NCBI GenBank assembly: GCA_965219015.1
Contig: CBDCNH010000017.1
Span: forward strand, 1 to 64,000
Reading direction: 5' to 3'
Length of the DNA: 64,000 nt
From: CBDCNH01 sp965219015
GTDB taxonomy: Bacteria > Pseudomonadota > Alphaproteobacteria > Rhodobacterales > Rhodobacteraceae
Shown: one piece after another, positions 21,082-30,427 of the stretch
How positions within the stretch are numbered: position 1 is the stretch's first letter
How the letters are laid out: every line of letters begins with the position of its first letter
Program-made: the position numbers and the translations under genes
Notes under the pieces: generated by a model
Told to the model about the DNA's origin: nothing
What the model saw: only the letters and a program-made list of their open reading frames with translations
Database searches by the model: none

Positions 21082-22469
21082 ATGTGCACGACGCGCCCGT
21101 AGGCGTCGAGCACCGACTCGTGCATCATCTCGCTCAGCGTCGGGTGCGGGAACACCGCCTCCATCAGCTCGTCCTCGGTGGTCTCGAGCGTGCGCCCGAT
21201 GACGTAGCCCTGAATGAGCTCCGTGACCTCCGCGCCGACCATGTGCGCGCCCAGAAGCTCGCCCGTGCTCGCGTCGAACACCGTCTTGACCATCCCTTCC
21301 GCCTCGCCGAGCGCGATCGCCTTGCCGTTGCCGAGGAACGGGAAGTGCCCGACGCGCACCTCGTGGCCGGCCTCCTTGGCGCGCGCCTCGGTCAGGCCCA
21401 CGCTCGCGATCTGCGGCTGGCAGTAGGTGCACCCGGGGATGCTGCCGGGCTTGATCGGGTGCGGGTGCCCGCCGGCGATCAGCTCCACGACCATCGTGCC
21501 CTCGTGGCTCGCCTTGTGCGCGAGCCAGGGCGCGCCCACCACGTCGCCGATGGCGTAGAGCCCCTCGACGCCGGTGCGGCAGAACTCGTCCGTCACGACA
21601 TGCGTGCGGTCGACCGTCACGCCCAGCTCCTCGAGCCCGAGATCCTCCACGTTGCCGACGATGCCTACGGCCGAGATCACCGTGTCGACCTCGATCGCTT
21701 CCGTCTTGCCGCCCGTCTCGACCGTCACCGTCACGCCGTCGGCGCGCCGGTCGAGGGACTTCACCGTCGCCTTCTCCAGGATCCGCATGCCCTGCTTCTG
21801 GAACGCCTTCCGCGCGAAGGCCGCGATCTCGACGTCCTCCACCGGCAGGATGCGGTCCATCACCTCCACCACCGTCGTCTCGGCGCCGAGGGTGTTGTAG
21901 AAGCTCGCGAACTCGATCCCGATCGCGCCCGAGCCGATGACGAGGAGCGTCTCCGGCATCCGCGGCGGCACCAGCGCGTGCCGGTAGCTCCACACCCGGT
22001 CGCCGTCGGCCTCGAGCCCCGGCAGGTTCCGCGCCCGCGCGCCGGTCGCGAGGATCAGGTTCGGCGCCTCCAGCGCCTCCTCGCCGTCCTTGGTGCGGAC
22101 CGTCACCCGGCCCTGCCCCGCGAGCCGCGCCTCGCCCATCACCACGGTGATCTTGTTCTTCTTCATCAGGTGCGCCACCCCCGCCGAGAGCTGCTTCGCC
22201 ACCCCCCGCGAGCGCTTGATGACCGCATCGAGGTCGTAGCTCACGCCCTCCACGCCGAGGCCGAACTCCTTGGCGCGGTGCATCAGGTGATACACCTCCG
22301 CCGAGCGCAGCATCGCCTTCGTCGGGATGCAGCCCCAGTTGAGGCAGATGCCGCCGAGGCTCTCGCGCTCGACGATTGCGGTCTTCATCCCGAGCTGCGC
22401 CGCCCGGATCGCGGCCACGTAGCCGCCGGGCCCCGAGCCGATGACGACCAGATCGTGCGTCGCTGCCAT
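21078..22469 (-). CDS. lpdA: Dihydrolipoyl dehydrogenase (E3)
   Basis: FAD flavoprotein that reoxidises dihydrolipoamide in 2-oxoacid dehydrogenase complexes. At 463 aa it has the usual length. It shows the FAD-binding GSGPGGYVAAIRAAQLG, the redox-active disulfide in GGICLNWGCIPTKA, the NAD-binding GSGAIGIEFASF and the C-terminal base His-Glu in HPTLSE. No E1/E2 genes accompany it here, so which complex it serves is open. The MFS gene follows with a 4-base overlap. Confidence 0.95.
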   Translation of the reverse strand: MAATHDLVVIGSGPGGYVAAIRAAQLGMKTAIVERESLGGICLNWGCIPTKAMLRSAEVYHLMHRAKEFGLGVEGVSYDLDAVIKRSRGVAKQLSAGVAHLMKKNKITVVMGEARLAGQGRVTVRTKDGEEALEAPNLILATGARARNLPGLEADGDRVWSYRHALVPPRMPETLLVIGSGAIGIEFASFYNTLGAETTVVEVMDRILPVEDVEIAAFARKAFQKQGMRILEKATVKSLDRRADGVTVTVETGGKTEAIEVDTVISAVGIVGNVEDLGLEELGVTVDRTHVVTDEFCRTGVEGLYAIGDVVGAPWLAHKASHEGTMVVELIAGGHPHPIKPGSIPGCTYCQPQIASVGLTEARAKEAGHEVRVGHFPFLGNGKAIALGEAEGMVKTVFDASTGELLGAHMVGAEVTELIQGYVIGRTLETTEDELMEAVFPHPTLSEMMHESVLDAYGRVVHM

Positions 22470-22581
22470 GTCTTACCCCTGTGACCGTCAGGCCCCATAG
22501 CTAGGCGATCGGAGCCGGAGCGGCAACGCAGGTCTGCCCTGCCCGCCCGACATGGCCGCCCGTCACGGCCGAAGGAGCCCC

Positions 22582-23125
22582 ATGCCGTTCCAAGGCGTCA
22601 CGCGCCCGGCGCCCCGCTCTTCAGCTTCGGCGTCATCGCCGATCCGCAGTACGCGCCCGCCCCGCCGCTCGGTTCGCGGCATGACGCGGCCTCGCTCGGC
22701 AAGCTCGCCGCCGCCATCGCCGACCTCAACGCCGAGCCGCCCGCCTTCGTGGTGACGCTCGGCGACGTCGTGGACCGCGGCTGGGCGAGATGCGACGACA
22801 TCCTGCCGCTCTACGACCGCATGGCGGCGCGGAACGTGTTCGTCGCGGGCAACCACGACGTCGAGGCCGCCGCCGGGCGCCGCGGCGACGTCTGGCCACG
22901 CCTCGGCCTCACGAGCGGCGCATACGACGTCGCGATCGGCGGCTGGCGCTTCCTCGTGCTCGACGGCACCGAGGTCAGCGTCTACGCACGACCAGTTCGG
23001 CCGATTCCTCACCGTCGCCGGCATGGTCGAGACGCCCGACACCACCGCCTATGCCATAGCCGACGTCCACCCCGACCGCATCGAGACCCGCGGCGCGGCC
23101 GGGCCCTCGCGCGTGCTCGACCTCT
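22582..23125 (+). pseudogene. Metallophosphoesterase pseudogene with internal deletion
   Basis: Pieces of a calcineurin-like phosphatase are present in two frames. From about 22617 one frame reads LFSFGVIADPQYAP, then LGDVVDRG and VAGNHD, which supply three of the metal-binding blocks, and runs to LVLDGTEVSVYA near 22988. A second frame then reads DQFGRFLTVAGMVETPDTTA and on to RVLDLS, resembling the family's C-terminus. The roughly 100 residues between them, including the GHxH metal site, are missing. The nearest ATG with a ribosome site (22582, after GGAG) is also out of frame. An active product is not possible. Confidence 0.8.
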
Positions 23126-23128
23126 CGC

Positions 23129-23828
23129 CTACGCCTGCCGCCGCTTCAGCAGGCCAAGCACGCCGCCTGCCGCCACGAGCAGCGGAAGGGACGCGGGGAG
23201 CGGGACGGGGGCGGGCACGCCGTCGACGAGCTTGGTCCATTTGCCTAATCCGTAGCTGACAACCGCTGCGTCCGGCCGGCCATCCACATAGGGCCCCGTA
23301 GATGGGTCGAGCATTCCGCCGCAGAGGCAGCCGCCGCCCCAGTTGGTCACGTTGCCACGGGCATCAAAGGTGATCGAGAAATCCATCTCGCCAACCGGCG
23401 AGACGAACTCTTGCAGGAATCCATAGACCTGAACGCCGAAGCGGCCGATCTTCGATGCGTTTTCAAAATAAGGCTTCGGTGACAAGCTCGGTCGAGGTGA
23501 CTGAAGGGCCAAAGACGGCAAACGTCCACTGGTACGGCGCTTCTCCGTCAGAGGTGGAGATGTAGTCGCCAGTGATGGAGAGTCGCGTGCCGTTCGTCGT
23601 GCCACCCGGCAGCACGTCGAGATCGACGATCAGTCCGCCGCGAAACCTGTCGTAGTATTCGCCCGTGCCATCGCCCTCGTAACCGCACGCCGGTCCGATG
23701 CAAAACTGCGGCGCCCCAACGTAATCATACGTCAGCACCGTGGCTCCCGCCGACGCGGCGGACATCATGACAGGCACCAGCGCCGCGGCGCCCATGCGCG
23801 CCACTTCCTTCATCCGACTCGAAATCAC
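23129..23828 (-). pseudogene. VPLPA-CTERM protein gene broken by a +1 frameshift
   Basis: The 5' part (GTG 23828 or ATG 23813) encodes a signal peptide (MKEVARMGAAALVPVMMSAA) and a secreted domain up to TSTELVTEALF, then TGA at 23463-23465. Removing one T from the run near 23466-23475 would join it to YFENASKIGRFGVQVYG and on to a complete VPLPA tail ending LLKRRQA at 23129. The repaired protein would be about 230 aa. The cause may be a true mutation, a sequencing error or phase variation. AAAGGTGA before the GTG is a plausible ribosome site. Confidence 0.75.
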
Positions 23829-23937
23829 GACCGTCACCTTTTGCTGAGACACTCCCAGCGTCGTGGTGCTCCGCCGTTTACGTTCTGGCAAGCTAGATTA
23901 ACGTCTCAGGGACCGAAGCGGGCGACGCACGTGTCCT

Positions 23938-24531
23938 TCACGCCTCGAGCGCCCTCAGCGCCGCGCCATAGCCGCCCTTCTCGAGGAAGGCCTCCTCGCC
24001 GGGGCGGGGTTGGCGGGAGAGCGCGGCGTTGCGGAAGGGAAAGCGGCCGAAGCTGCGGATCACCTCGCGGTGGGCGCGGGCGTGGCGCAGGGTCTCCGCG
24101 CCGGTCTCGGGCATCCGGGCGCGGATCAGGCGCACGGCGCGGTCCTGGTCGGTCTGGAACTCGGAGTGCTCGAGCGGGAGGTAGAAGAACTGCCGCGCGG
24201 GCTCGGGCACGGCCATGTCCCAGCCCTGCGCGATGGCGTGGCAGGCAGCGGCGCGGGCGCGGGCGTCGGTCGCGAAGGCGCGCGGGTCGTCGCGGAACAT
24301 GTTGCGCGGGAACTGGTCGGTCAGCACGAGGTAGGCGAGCGCGCCCTCGGGGCCGGTCGACCAGCCGTTGAGCCCGTCGCCGCGCGCCGCCTCCCAGGTC
24401 GGGCGGAAGCGCCGGGCGATGGCGGCGTCGAGCGCCGGGTCGGCCTTGTACCAGCCCTCGGGCCCCACCTCACCGAGCCAGTATGCACGCACGTCGTCTT
24501 GAGTCGCCAGTTCGGTGGTCGCCAAGTCCAT
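23938..24531 (-). CDS. DUF924 family protein
   Basis: A 197-aa soluble protein with the DUF924 hallmarks VRAYWLGEVGPEGWY near the start, LVLTDQFPRNMFRD, and FYLPLEHSEFQTDQDRAVRL. The family is alpha-helical and TPR-like, with no established activity. It is 57 bases downstream of an MFS gene in the same direction. Family identity is clear; function is not known. Confidence 0.9.
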   Translation of the reverse strand: MDLATTELATQDDVRAYWLGEVGPEGWYKADPALDAAIARRFRPTWEAARGDGLNGWSTGPEGALAYLVLTDQFPRNMFRDDPRAFATDARARAAACHAIAQGWDMAVPEPARQFFYLPLEHSEFQTDQDRAVRLIRARMPETGAETLRHARAHREVIRSFGRFPFRNAALSRQPRPGEEAFLEKGGYGAALRALEA

Positions 24532-24588
24532 CAGCCCCTCTCCCTCTTCGTGCCGACGCTTGCAGGATCGCGCCAGGGTTGCAAGCCG

Positions 24589-25824
24589 TCACCCCCGCTC
24601 CCCTTTCGGCTCCATCACTGCTTCCACCGCCAGCGCCGAGGCGGTCGGCACCAGCGACGCGAAGGCGCCGGTCCCCGCGACGTCGGGCGCGCGCCGCCGC
24701 GTCGTGCGCCAGGCCGCATAGGCCGCCGTCAGCGCCATCAGCACGCCGATGAAGAGGAAGTACCCGCCCGGCCCGATCCGGCCCATCGCCCAGCCGAGGA
24801 TCAGCGGCCCGAAGATCGCGCCCGTCCCGTTGATGAAGATCATGCCGCCCGAGGCCGCGGCCATGTCGCCCGCATCGAGGTAGTCGTTGGTGTGCGCGAG
24901 AAGGAGCGAATAGAGCGGGTTCGTCACCGCGCCGATCACCACCGCCGCGACGAGGAGGACGCCGTAGGGCGGGGCGGCCGCGTAGGTCACGACCATCGCG
25001 AGCGCGCCGAGCGCCGCCACGTAGAGGATGAGCCGGCGGCGGTCCATGCGGTCGGAAAGCCAGCCAACGGGGTACTGGAACGCCAGCCCGCCGACGTAGA
25101 TCATCGCGACGAAGAGCGTCACCTGCCCGAGCGACAACCCCTGCAGCGTGCCCCAGACCGCCGCCATGCCGAAGAGCGCCGAGTAGACGCCGCCGATCAG
25201 GAACGTGCCGACGCAGCCGAGCGGCGACACGGTCCAGAGACGGCGGAGCGTCATCGGCCGGATCGTCGCGAAGGTCGGCGCGGGGCTCGCCGACAGCAGG
25301 ATCGGCGTGAAGGCGAGCGACACCAGCACCGACGGGATGACGAAGAGGAAATACCCCGACGGGTCGCCGAAGTTGAGGAGCCCCTGCGCCGCGATGATCC
25401 CGGCCATCTGCACGATCATGTAGAGCGACAGCGTCTGCCCGCGCGTCTCGTTGGTGGCGGCGTTGTTGAGCCAGCTTTCCGCCGTCACGTAGACGCCCGA
25501 GAAGCAGAACCCCATCACGACGCGCATCAGCGCCCAGGCGATCCATTCGGGGGCCGCCGCGTAGAGCACGAGGATCGCCGAGATGAGCGAGCCCAGCGCC
25601 GCGAACACGCGCACGTGGCCGACGCGGCGGATGAGCTCGGGCGCGATCCGCGAGCCGCCGAGGAAGCCGAGGAAATAGGCCGACATCACGATCGACATGT
25701 GGAACGTCGAGAAGCCCTCGAGGGCGCCGCGCAGGCCGAGGAGCGTGCCCTGCATCCCGTTGCCGAGCATCAGCAGCATGATCCCGGCGAGGAGCGGCCA
25801 GGAGGTTCTGAGGACGGCGATCAC
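24589..25824 (-). CDS. MFS transporter, YcaD-like
   Basis: Twelve-helix major facilitator permease of 411 aa. The N-terminus MIAVLRTSWPLLAGIMLLML, the YVTAESWLNN segment after the third helix pair and QYPVGWLSDRMDRR in the central loop resemble the YcaD group of uncharacterised MFS carriers. The substrate is unknown. Flanking genes on the same strand are DUF924 downstream and queA downstream-independent on its upstream side (97-base gap). Confidence 0.88.
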   Translation of the reverse strand: MIAVLRTSWPLLAGIMLLMLGNGMQGTLLGLRGALEGFSTFHMSIVMSAYFLGFLGGSRIAPELIRRVGHVRVFAALGSLISAILVLYAAAPEWIAWALMRVVMGFCFSGVYVTAESWLNNAATNETRGQTLSLYMIVQMAGIIAAQGLLNFGDPSGYFLFVIPSVLVSLAFTPILLSASPAPTFATIRPMTLRRLWTVSPLGCVGTFLIGGVYSALFGMAAVWGTLQGLSLGQVTLFVAMIYVGGLAFQYPVGWLSDRMDRRRLILYVAALGALAMVVTYAAAPPYGVLLVAAVVIGAVTNPLYSLLLAHTNDYLDAGDMAAASGGMIFINGTGAIFGPLILGWAMGRIGPGGYFLFIGVLMALTAAYAAWRTTRRRAPDVAGTGAFASLVPTASALAVEAVMEPKGERG

Positions 25825-25921
25825 ATCGGCTCCAGCGGGCGAGGGACGACGGATCCCTAGCCGAAGCCCGGCACCGGCGCACCCGCAATTGCGACGGACT
25901 GCCGCCGCCGCGCGACGCGCC

Positions 25922-26959
25922 TCAGGGGATCAGCAGCGAGGCGTCGCCGTAGGAGTAGAAGCGATACCGCGCGGCGATGGCGTGGGCGTAGATGCGGTCG
26001 ATCCGCGGCTTGCCCATCAGTGCCGCCACGAGCAGCATCAACGTCGAGCGCGGCAGGTGGAAGTTGGTCATCAGCGCGTCGGTGACGCAAAAGGCGTAGC
26101 CCGGATGGATGAAGATGTCCGTCGTGCCGTCGAACGGGGCCACCGTGCCGCCCGCGCCCGCCGCGCTCTCGATCAGGCGCAGCGCGGTGGTGCCGACCGG
26201 GATCACCCGGCCTCCGGCGGCGCGCGTGGCGTTGATCTCGGCGGCGGCGGCGGCTCCGACGACGCCGCGCTCGGCGTGCATCCGGTGCGCCGCGATGTCG
26301 TCGTCCTTGACGGGCAGGAAGGTGCCCGCGCCGACGTGGAGCGTGACATGCGTGAAGGCGACGCCGCGTGCGGCGAGCGCGGCCAGGAGCGGCGCGTCGA
26401 AGTGCAGCGACGCGGTCGGCGCGGCGACGGCGCCGGGCGCGCGCGCGAACACGGTCTGGTAGTCCTCCGCGTCGGCCGCGTCCGCGGGCCGGCGCGCGGC
26501 GATGTAGGGCGGGAGCGGCATCGTCCCCGCGTGCTCGAGCGCTGCGTCGAAGGCCGCGCCCGTCCGGTCGAAGCGCAGCGCCGCGCGCCCGTCGCCGGTG
26601 GCCGTCACCTCGGCCCCGAGGCCCGCGAAGCGCAGCATGTCCCCCGCGCGGAGCCGGCGCAGCGGGCGCGCGAGCGCCGACCAGGTGCCGTCCGGCCCCG
26701 GCTCCATCAGCGTCACCTCGACCGGGAGGCCGGGCACGCCCGCGCGCTCGCGCACGCCGGCGAGCCGCGCCGCGATCACCCGCGTGTCGTTCAGCACCAG
26801 CCGGTCGCCGGGGCCGAGGAGCGTGGCCAGATCGGTCACGGCGGCGTCGCGGATCGCGTCGCCGTCGGCCACGAGGAGCCGTGCCGCGCTGCGGGGCCGC
26901 GCCGGGCGCGTCGCGATGAGCGCCTCGGGCAGGTCGAAGTCGTAGTCCGCGAGCCGCAT
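25922..26959 (-). CDS. queA: tRNA preQ1(34) S-adenosylmethionine ribosyltransferase-isomerase
   Basis: Converts preQ1 in the tRNA wobble position to epoxyqueuosine using the ribosyl group of SAM. The 345-aa protein begins MRLADYDFDLPEALIATRPA and contains VLNDTRVIAARL, HVTLHVGAGTFLPV and TNFHLPRSTLMLLV, all typical of QueA. The ATG at 26959 forms TGATG with the stop of the AsmA-like gene, so it is coupled to that gene. tgt is not in the window. Confidence 0.96.
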   Translation of the reverse strand: MRLADYDFDLPEALIATRPARPRSAARLLVADGDAIRDAAVTDLATLLGPGDRLVLNDTRVIAARLAGVRERAGVPGLPVEVTLMEPGPDGTWSALARPLRRLRAGDMLRFAGLGAEVTATGDGRAALRFDRTGAAFDAALEHAGTMPLPPYIAARRPADAADAEDYQTVFARAPGAVAAPTASLHFDAPLLAALAARGVAFTHVTLHVGAGTFLPVKDDDIAAHRMHAERGVVGAAAAAEINATRAAGGRVIPVGTTALRLIESAAGAGGTVAPFDGTTDIFIHPGYAFCVTDALMTNFHLPRSTLMLLVAALMGKPRIDRIYAHAIAARYRFYSYGDASLLIP

Positions 26960-29900
26960 CACCGTGCGACCGTCGGCGGCGGGCTGCGGAAGATCTCGCG
27001 GAACATCCCCGGCGTGAGGATCGAGAGCGGGTTCACGCCCACCTCGGGCGCGCTCGACGTGCCGGTGAGCGCGTAGTTGAACCCGAAGAGCCCCTCGCCG
27101 CGCCGGGTCAGTGCCGCGCCGATCCCGTTCAGGATGTAGACCGGCGAGACCACGCCCTGCATGTCGAAGCGCTTCGAGGCGAGCCCGTAGAGCCCGGCGA
27201 GCGAGACGCCGAGCGACGGGCCGACGGCGCTCGCCTCGGTCACCTCGAGCACGTCGGGCGTCAGGTGGAAATCGGCGCGCATGGTGCCGAAGACGATGCC
27301 GTCGCCGCCGAGTTGCTCGAGGAGCCCGATCACGCTGATCGCACCGAGAAGGTCGGCGAGCGCCGGGGCGTCGCGGACGCGCGTGTCGGTGACGCGGAGG
27401 TTGCCGTTGTAGCTCGCCCGGCCCGATGGCGTGAGGCGGAGCGACAGCGCGCCGCCGACGACCTTGTCGGTGAGCCCCGCCGCGCGGAACACGGCGCCCG
27501 CGTCGTCGCCCGCGAGCATCACCGCGCTGCGGGTGCCCGAAGGCGCGACGCGGCCGGAGACGCGCGCACCGCCGTTGACCGACGCGCGAAACGTGCCGTT
27601 GAACCCGCCCGCGGTATCGAAGGTGCCCGCGAAGCCGGTGAGCGCGATGCTGTCGGAAACCTCGAGCCGGTCGAGCCGGACGGAGATCGGCACGGCGTCG
27701 CCGCCACCCCCGCCACCGCTACCGCCGCCAAGGGTGGCCCGGCGAAGGTCGAGCCGGCCGCCGCCGACGTCGACCCCGACGGCCCGGCCCGGCCCGCGCC
27801 CGGTCAGCGTCACCGGCCCGTCGAACCAGCCGCCGATCCTGACGCGGCCGAAGCTCGCCGCCCCGAGCGCGCCCGACGGCTGGATGCTGACGCGGCCGCT
27901 GGCGCTGAGCCCGCCCGCATCGAGCGCGAGCCGCTCGACCGAAGGCGTCGTGCCGAGCGTGCCGGCCACGTCGAGGCTGCCGCCGCGGGCCGCGGGTTTC
28001 GACCAGCCGATTTCGGGGACGCGCAGGCTGACGCCGGCGAGGTCCGACGCGAGATGGAAGCGCGGCGCCGCGCCCCGCGCGAGGTCGAGCTCGAATTGCC
28101 CCTCGCCCTGACCGCCGACCGCACCATCCGGGAGCCCGAGCCGCAGCGTCGAGACCGCCCGCTGCGAGAGCTCCACCGTGCCCGTGACCCGCGACGGCCC
28201 TGCGTCGGGCCCGAACGCCTGCGTCCAGGAGGCGTCGACCGGCAGCCCGTCGAGCGCTCCCGCACCGCGGATCGAGATGCCGTCGTTGTCGGTGGCGAGC
28301 GTCAGCGACGGGGCCGCGAGCGTCCGGCCCGGCACCAGCGTCGTCGAGGTCACGTCCGAGAGCCGCGCCGCCGCCTCGAAGCGCACGTCGCCCGGCCCGA
28401 GCTTCGGCACCAGCGGCAGCCCGATCGTCGCCACGACATCGGCGCGCCCCTCGGCGATGCCGACCGGCTGGCCGGCCTTCGAGAGAAACTCGAACGGCGG
28501 CGCGTCGAGCACCGAGAGGGCGCTGCGGATGCCTCCCTTCGCCTTGAGGCGCACGCTGGCCCTTGCCGGCTTGGCGCGGATGTCGGGCACCTCGAACACC
28601 GTCCCGGCCACGTCGATCGGGCCGCCCTCGGGCGCGTCGACGCGGCCGCGCTCGATCATCAGGTTGAAGCTGTCGCCCGTGACCGTCGCGTAGCCGGTGC
28701 CGTCGGCGACCGGCGGCAGCGTCTTGATGAACCGCACGTCGGCATGGCGGAACTCCCAGCCGAGCGACAGCCGCGGGGGCGCGCCCGGCGCGATCCGCAT
28801 CCCGCCGCGCGCGTTGAAGAGCTGCCCCGCCGCGATGTTCTCGACGAGCCACGCCCGGGTCTGCGGCACGAGACGCACCGGCCAGAGCGCCAGCAGGCGG
28901 TCGGAGGCGATCTGGTCGAGGCCGAGGTCGAGCGCCACGCTCCAGCCGTCCGGCCCCGCGCCGACGGTGCCCGAGACGCCGACCCGGTTCGGCCCGTCCA
29001 CGAGCGCCATCTGTCCGATCTCGGCGCGGAACGGGTCGAGCCGGAGCCGCACGTCGAGCGCGCCTTCGGGAAAGCTCACCGGCGCCTCGAAGAGCCCGTC
29101 GGGATCGACGGTCACGTCGTGGAGGCCGAACTGCACCAGGATCGTCTTCGGCAGGCCGTTCGCCACGTCGCGCAGGTAGGCCGTCGCATCCGCGCGCACG
29201 CGCAGCGTCGGGCTCTCCACCTCGATGCCGGTGAAGCGCGCCTTGCCCTCGGCGGGAAAGTACGTGGCCTGCATCCGCGCGCCGTCGAACGGCACGGGTC
29301 GCGTGCGAGGCGTCGGGCGGAGCGCGCCCGCGCCGATCCGGAGCGCTCCGTCGAGGCGGCCGATGACGCCCGCGCCGTCGATGCCGCCGTGAAAGTCGAG
29401 CGAGATCGGCGCGTCGAGCACGCCGAGCCAGGCCAGCGCCGGCGCCTGCGTGGCGATGTCGGGGGCGGGCACGTCGTCGATGCGCGCGTCGAGCGTTCCG
29501 GCGCGGGTGGCCCGGTCGATGACGAGCCGGACCGCGGCGTGGCCGGGCGCGGAGCCGGTGCCGGCGAGGTCGAAGCCGCCGGTCAGCACCCGGCTCCCGG
29601 CGGTCTGGACGAGCGTCATGCGGCCATCTTCGGCGCGCCAGGTCTGCCCGGCGCGGGCGTCCTCGAGCACCAGCGTCAGCCGGTCCGCCTCGATGCTGTC
29701 GATGCGGTCGAGAAACGGCAGCGCGAACGCGCGGTCGATCGCCGCCGCGAGGACCGGGAGCGCCGTCTGCGCCGCCTCGCGCGCCTCGGCCTCCGTAGGC
29801 GCCGCGGCGGGGCCGGCGACGGGCGGTGCCGGCGGCGCCGCGACGACCTTCGCCGCAGGCTTGCCGGGTGCCGCGAAGTCGAGATCCAGCCGGCCGTCCG

Positions 29901-30339
29901 CCGCGCGCCGCAACGTGACCTCGGCGCCCGAGAGCCGCAGCGCCTCGGGCGAGGCCTCGCCGCGCAGCAACAGCCCCGCCGAGAGCGTCGCACCGAGATC
30001 GCCGAGCCGCGCGAGGGGCTGGCCGCCCGCGTCGAGGATGGTGACGCCGTCGAGGCTGGCCTCGGTGCCGCGGTCGCCGCCGAGCACCAGCGCCGCGCCG
30101 TCGATGAGGACGCGCGCCTGCCCGCCGAGCGCCCGGTTGACCCGCGCCTCGATGCGCGCGACCGCCCAGCCCGGCAGCCTGATCGTCCGGTCCGACAGTG
30201 CGAGCGCGCTGAGCCCAAGGAGCACGAGCCCGACCATGAGCCCGGAGAGAAGCCCCGCGCAGGCGCGCAGCGTCCGGCGCGGCCGCGTCGCGCGACGATG
30301 GCGCAGCTGCGTGCCCTGTGCCTCCCCTTCGACCGCCAT
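26959..30339 (-). CDS. Large AsmA-like / DUF3971 envelope protein
   Basis: A 1126-aa protein anchored by one membrane helix (about residues 30-55, after an Arg-rich cytoplasmic start) with a long periplasmic beta-rich region. The C-terminal 200 residues, with GTMRADFHLTPDVLEVTEAS and GLYGLASKRFDMQGVVSP, are AsmA/YhdP-like. Proteins of this family bridge the periplasm and help move phospholipids to the outer membrane. A glycine run (SGGGGGGDA) lies near residue 890. GGGGAACGG precedes the ATG at 30339. Family is confident; the lipid-transport role is by analogy. Confidence 0.85.
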   Translation of the reverse strand: MAVEGEAQGTQLRHRRATRPRRTLRACAGLLSGLMVGLVLLGLSALALSDRTIRLPGWAVARIEARVNRALGGQARVLIDGAALVLGGDRGTEASLDGVTILDAGGQPLARLGDLGATLSAGLLLRGEASPEALRLSGAEVTLRRAADGRLDLDFAAPGKPAAKVVAAPPAPPVAGPAAAPTEAEAREAAQTALPVLAAAIDRAFALPFLDRIDSIEADRLTLVLEDARAGQTWRAEDGRMTLVQTAGSRVLTGGFDLAGTGSAPGHAAVRLVIDRATRAGTLDARIDDVPAPDIATQAPALAWLGVLDAPISLDFHGGIDGAGVIGRLDGALRIGAGALRPTPRTRPVPFDGARMQATYFPAEGKARFTGIEVESPTLRVRADATAYLRDVANGLPKTILVQFGLHDVTVDPDGLFEAPVSFPEGALDVRLRLDPFRAEIGQMALVDGPNRVGVSGTVGAGPDGWSVALDLGLDQIASDRLLALWPVRLVPQTRAWLVENIAAGQLFNARGGMRIAPGAPPRLSLGWEFRHADVRFIKTLPPVADGTGYATVTGDSFNLMIERGRVDAPEGGPIDVAGTVFEVPDIRAKPARASVRLKAKGGIRSALSVLDAPPFEFLSKAGQPVGIAEGRADVVATIGLPLVPKLGPGDVRFEAAARLSDVTSTTLVPGRTLAAPSLTLATDNDGISIRGAGALDGLPVDASWTQAFGPDAGPSRVTGTVELSQRAVSTLRLGLPDGAVGGQGEGQFELDLARGAAPRFHLASDLAGVSLRVPEIGWSKPAARGGSLDVAGTLGTTPSVERLALDAGGLSASGRVSIQPSGALGAASFGRVRIGGWFDGPVTLTGRGPGRAVGVDVGGGRLDLRRATLGGGSGGGGGGDAVPISVRLDRLEVSDSIALTGFAGTFDTAGGFNGTFRASVNGGARVSGRVAPSGTRSAVMLAGDDAGAVFRAAGLTDKVVGGALSLRLTPSGRASYNGNLRVTDTRVRDAPALADLLGAISVIGLLEQLGGDGIVFGTMRADFHLTPDVLEVTEASAVGPSLGVSLAGLYGLASKRFDMQGVVSPVYILNGIGAALTRRGEGLFGFNYALTGTSSAPEVGVNPLSILTPGMFREIFRSPPPTVAR

Positions 30340-30366
30340 CCGTTCCCCGCTCCCTGCCCGCACGGG

Positions 30367-30392
30367 TTTAACTTTTCCCGCCAATGGTTAAA
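30367..30392. promoter_or_regulatory. TTTAAC-N14-GTTAAA inverted repeat in divergent promoter region
   Basis: Six-bp arms in the 88-base gap between the AsmA-like gene (minus) and bcp (plus). On the minus strand the right arm reads TTAACCAT (30391-30384), a full match to the CtrA half-site consensus. The AT-rich island probably holds the promoters of both genes. Regulatory meaning is inferred. Confidence 0.4.
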
Positions 30393-30427
30393 ACAGCGCT
30401 GATCATCACACCCCGAGGAGCAACGCG

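Noticed and set aside
27265..30402. A 1045-codon plus-strand open frame opposite the AsmA-like gene
   Set aside because: Composition is extremely Arg/Asp/Glu-rich with no hydrophobic core. The minus-strand gene has a start site, membrane anchor and family signature.
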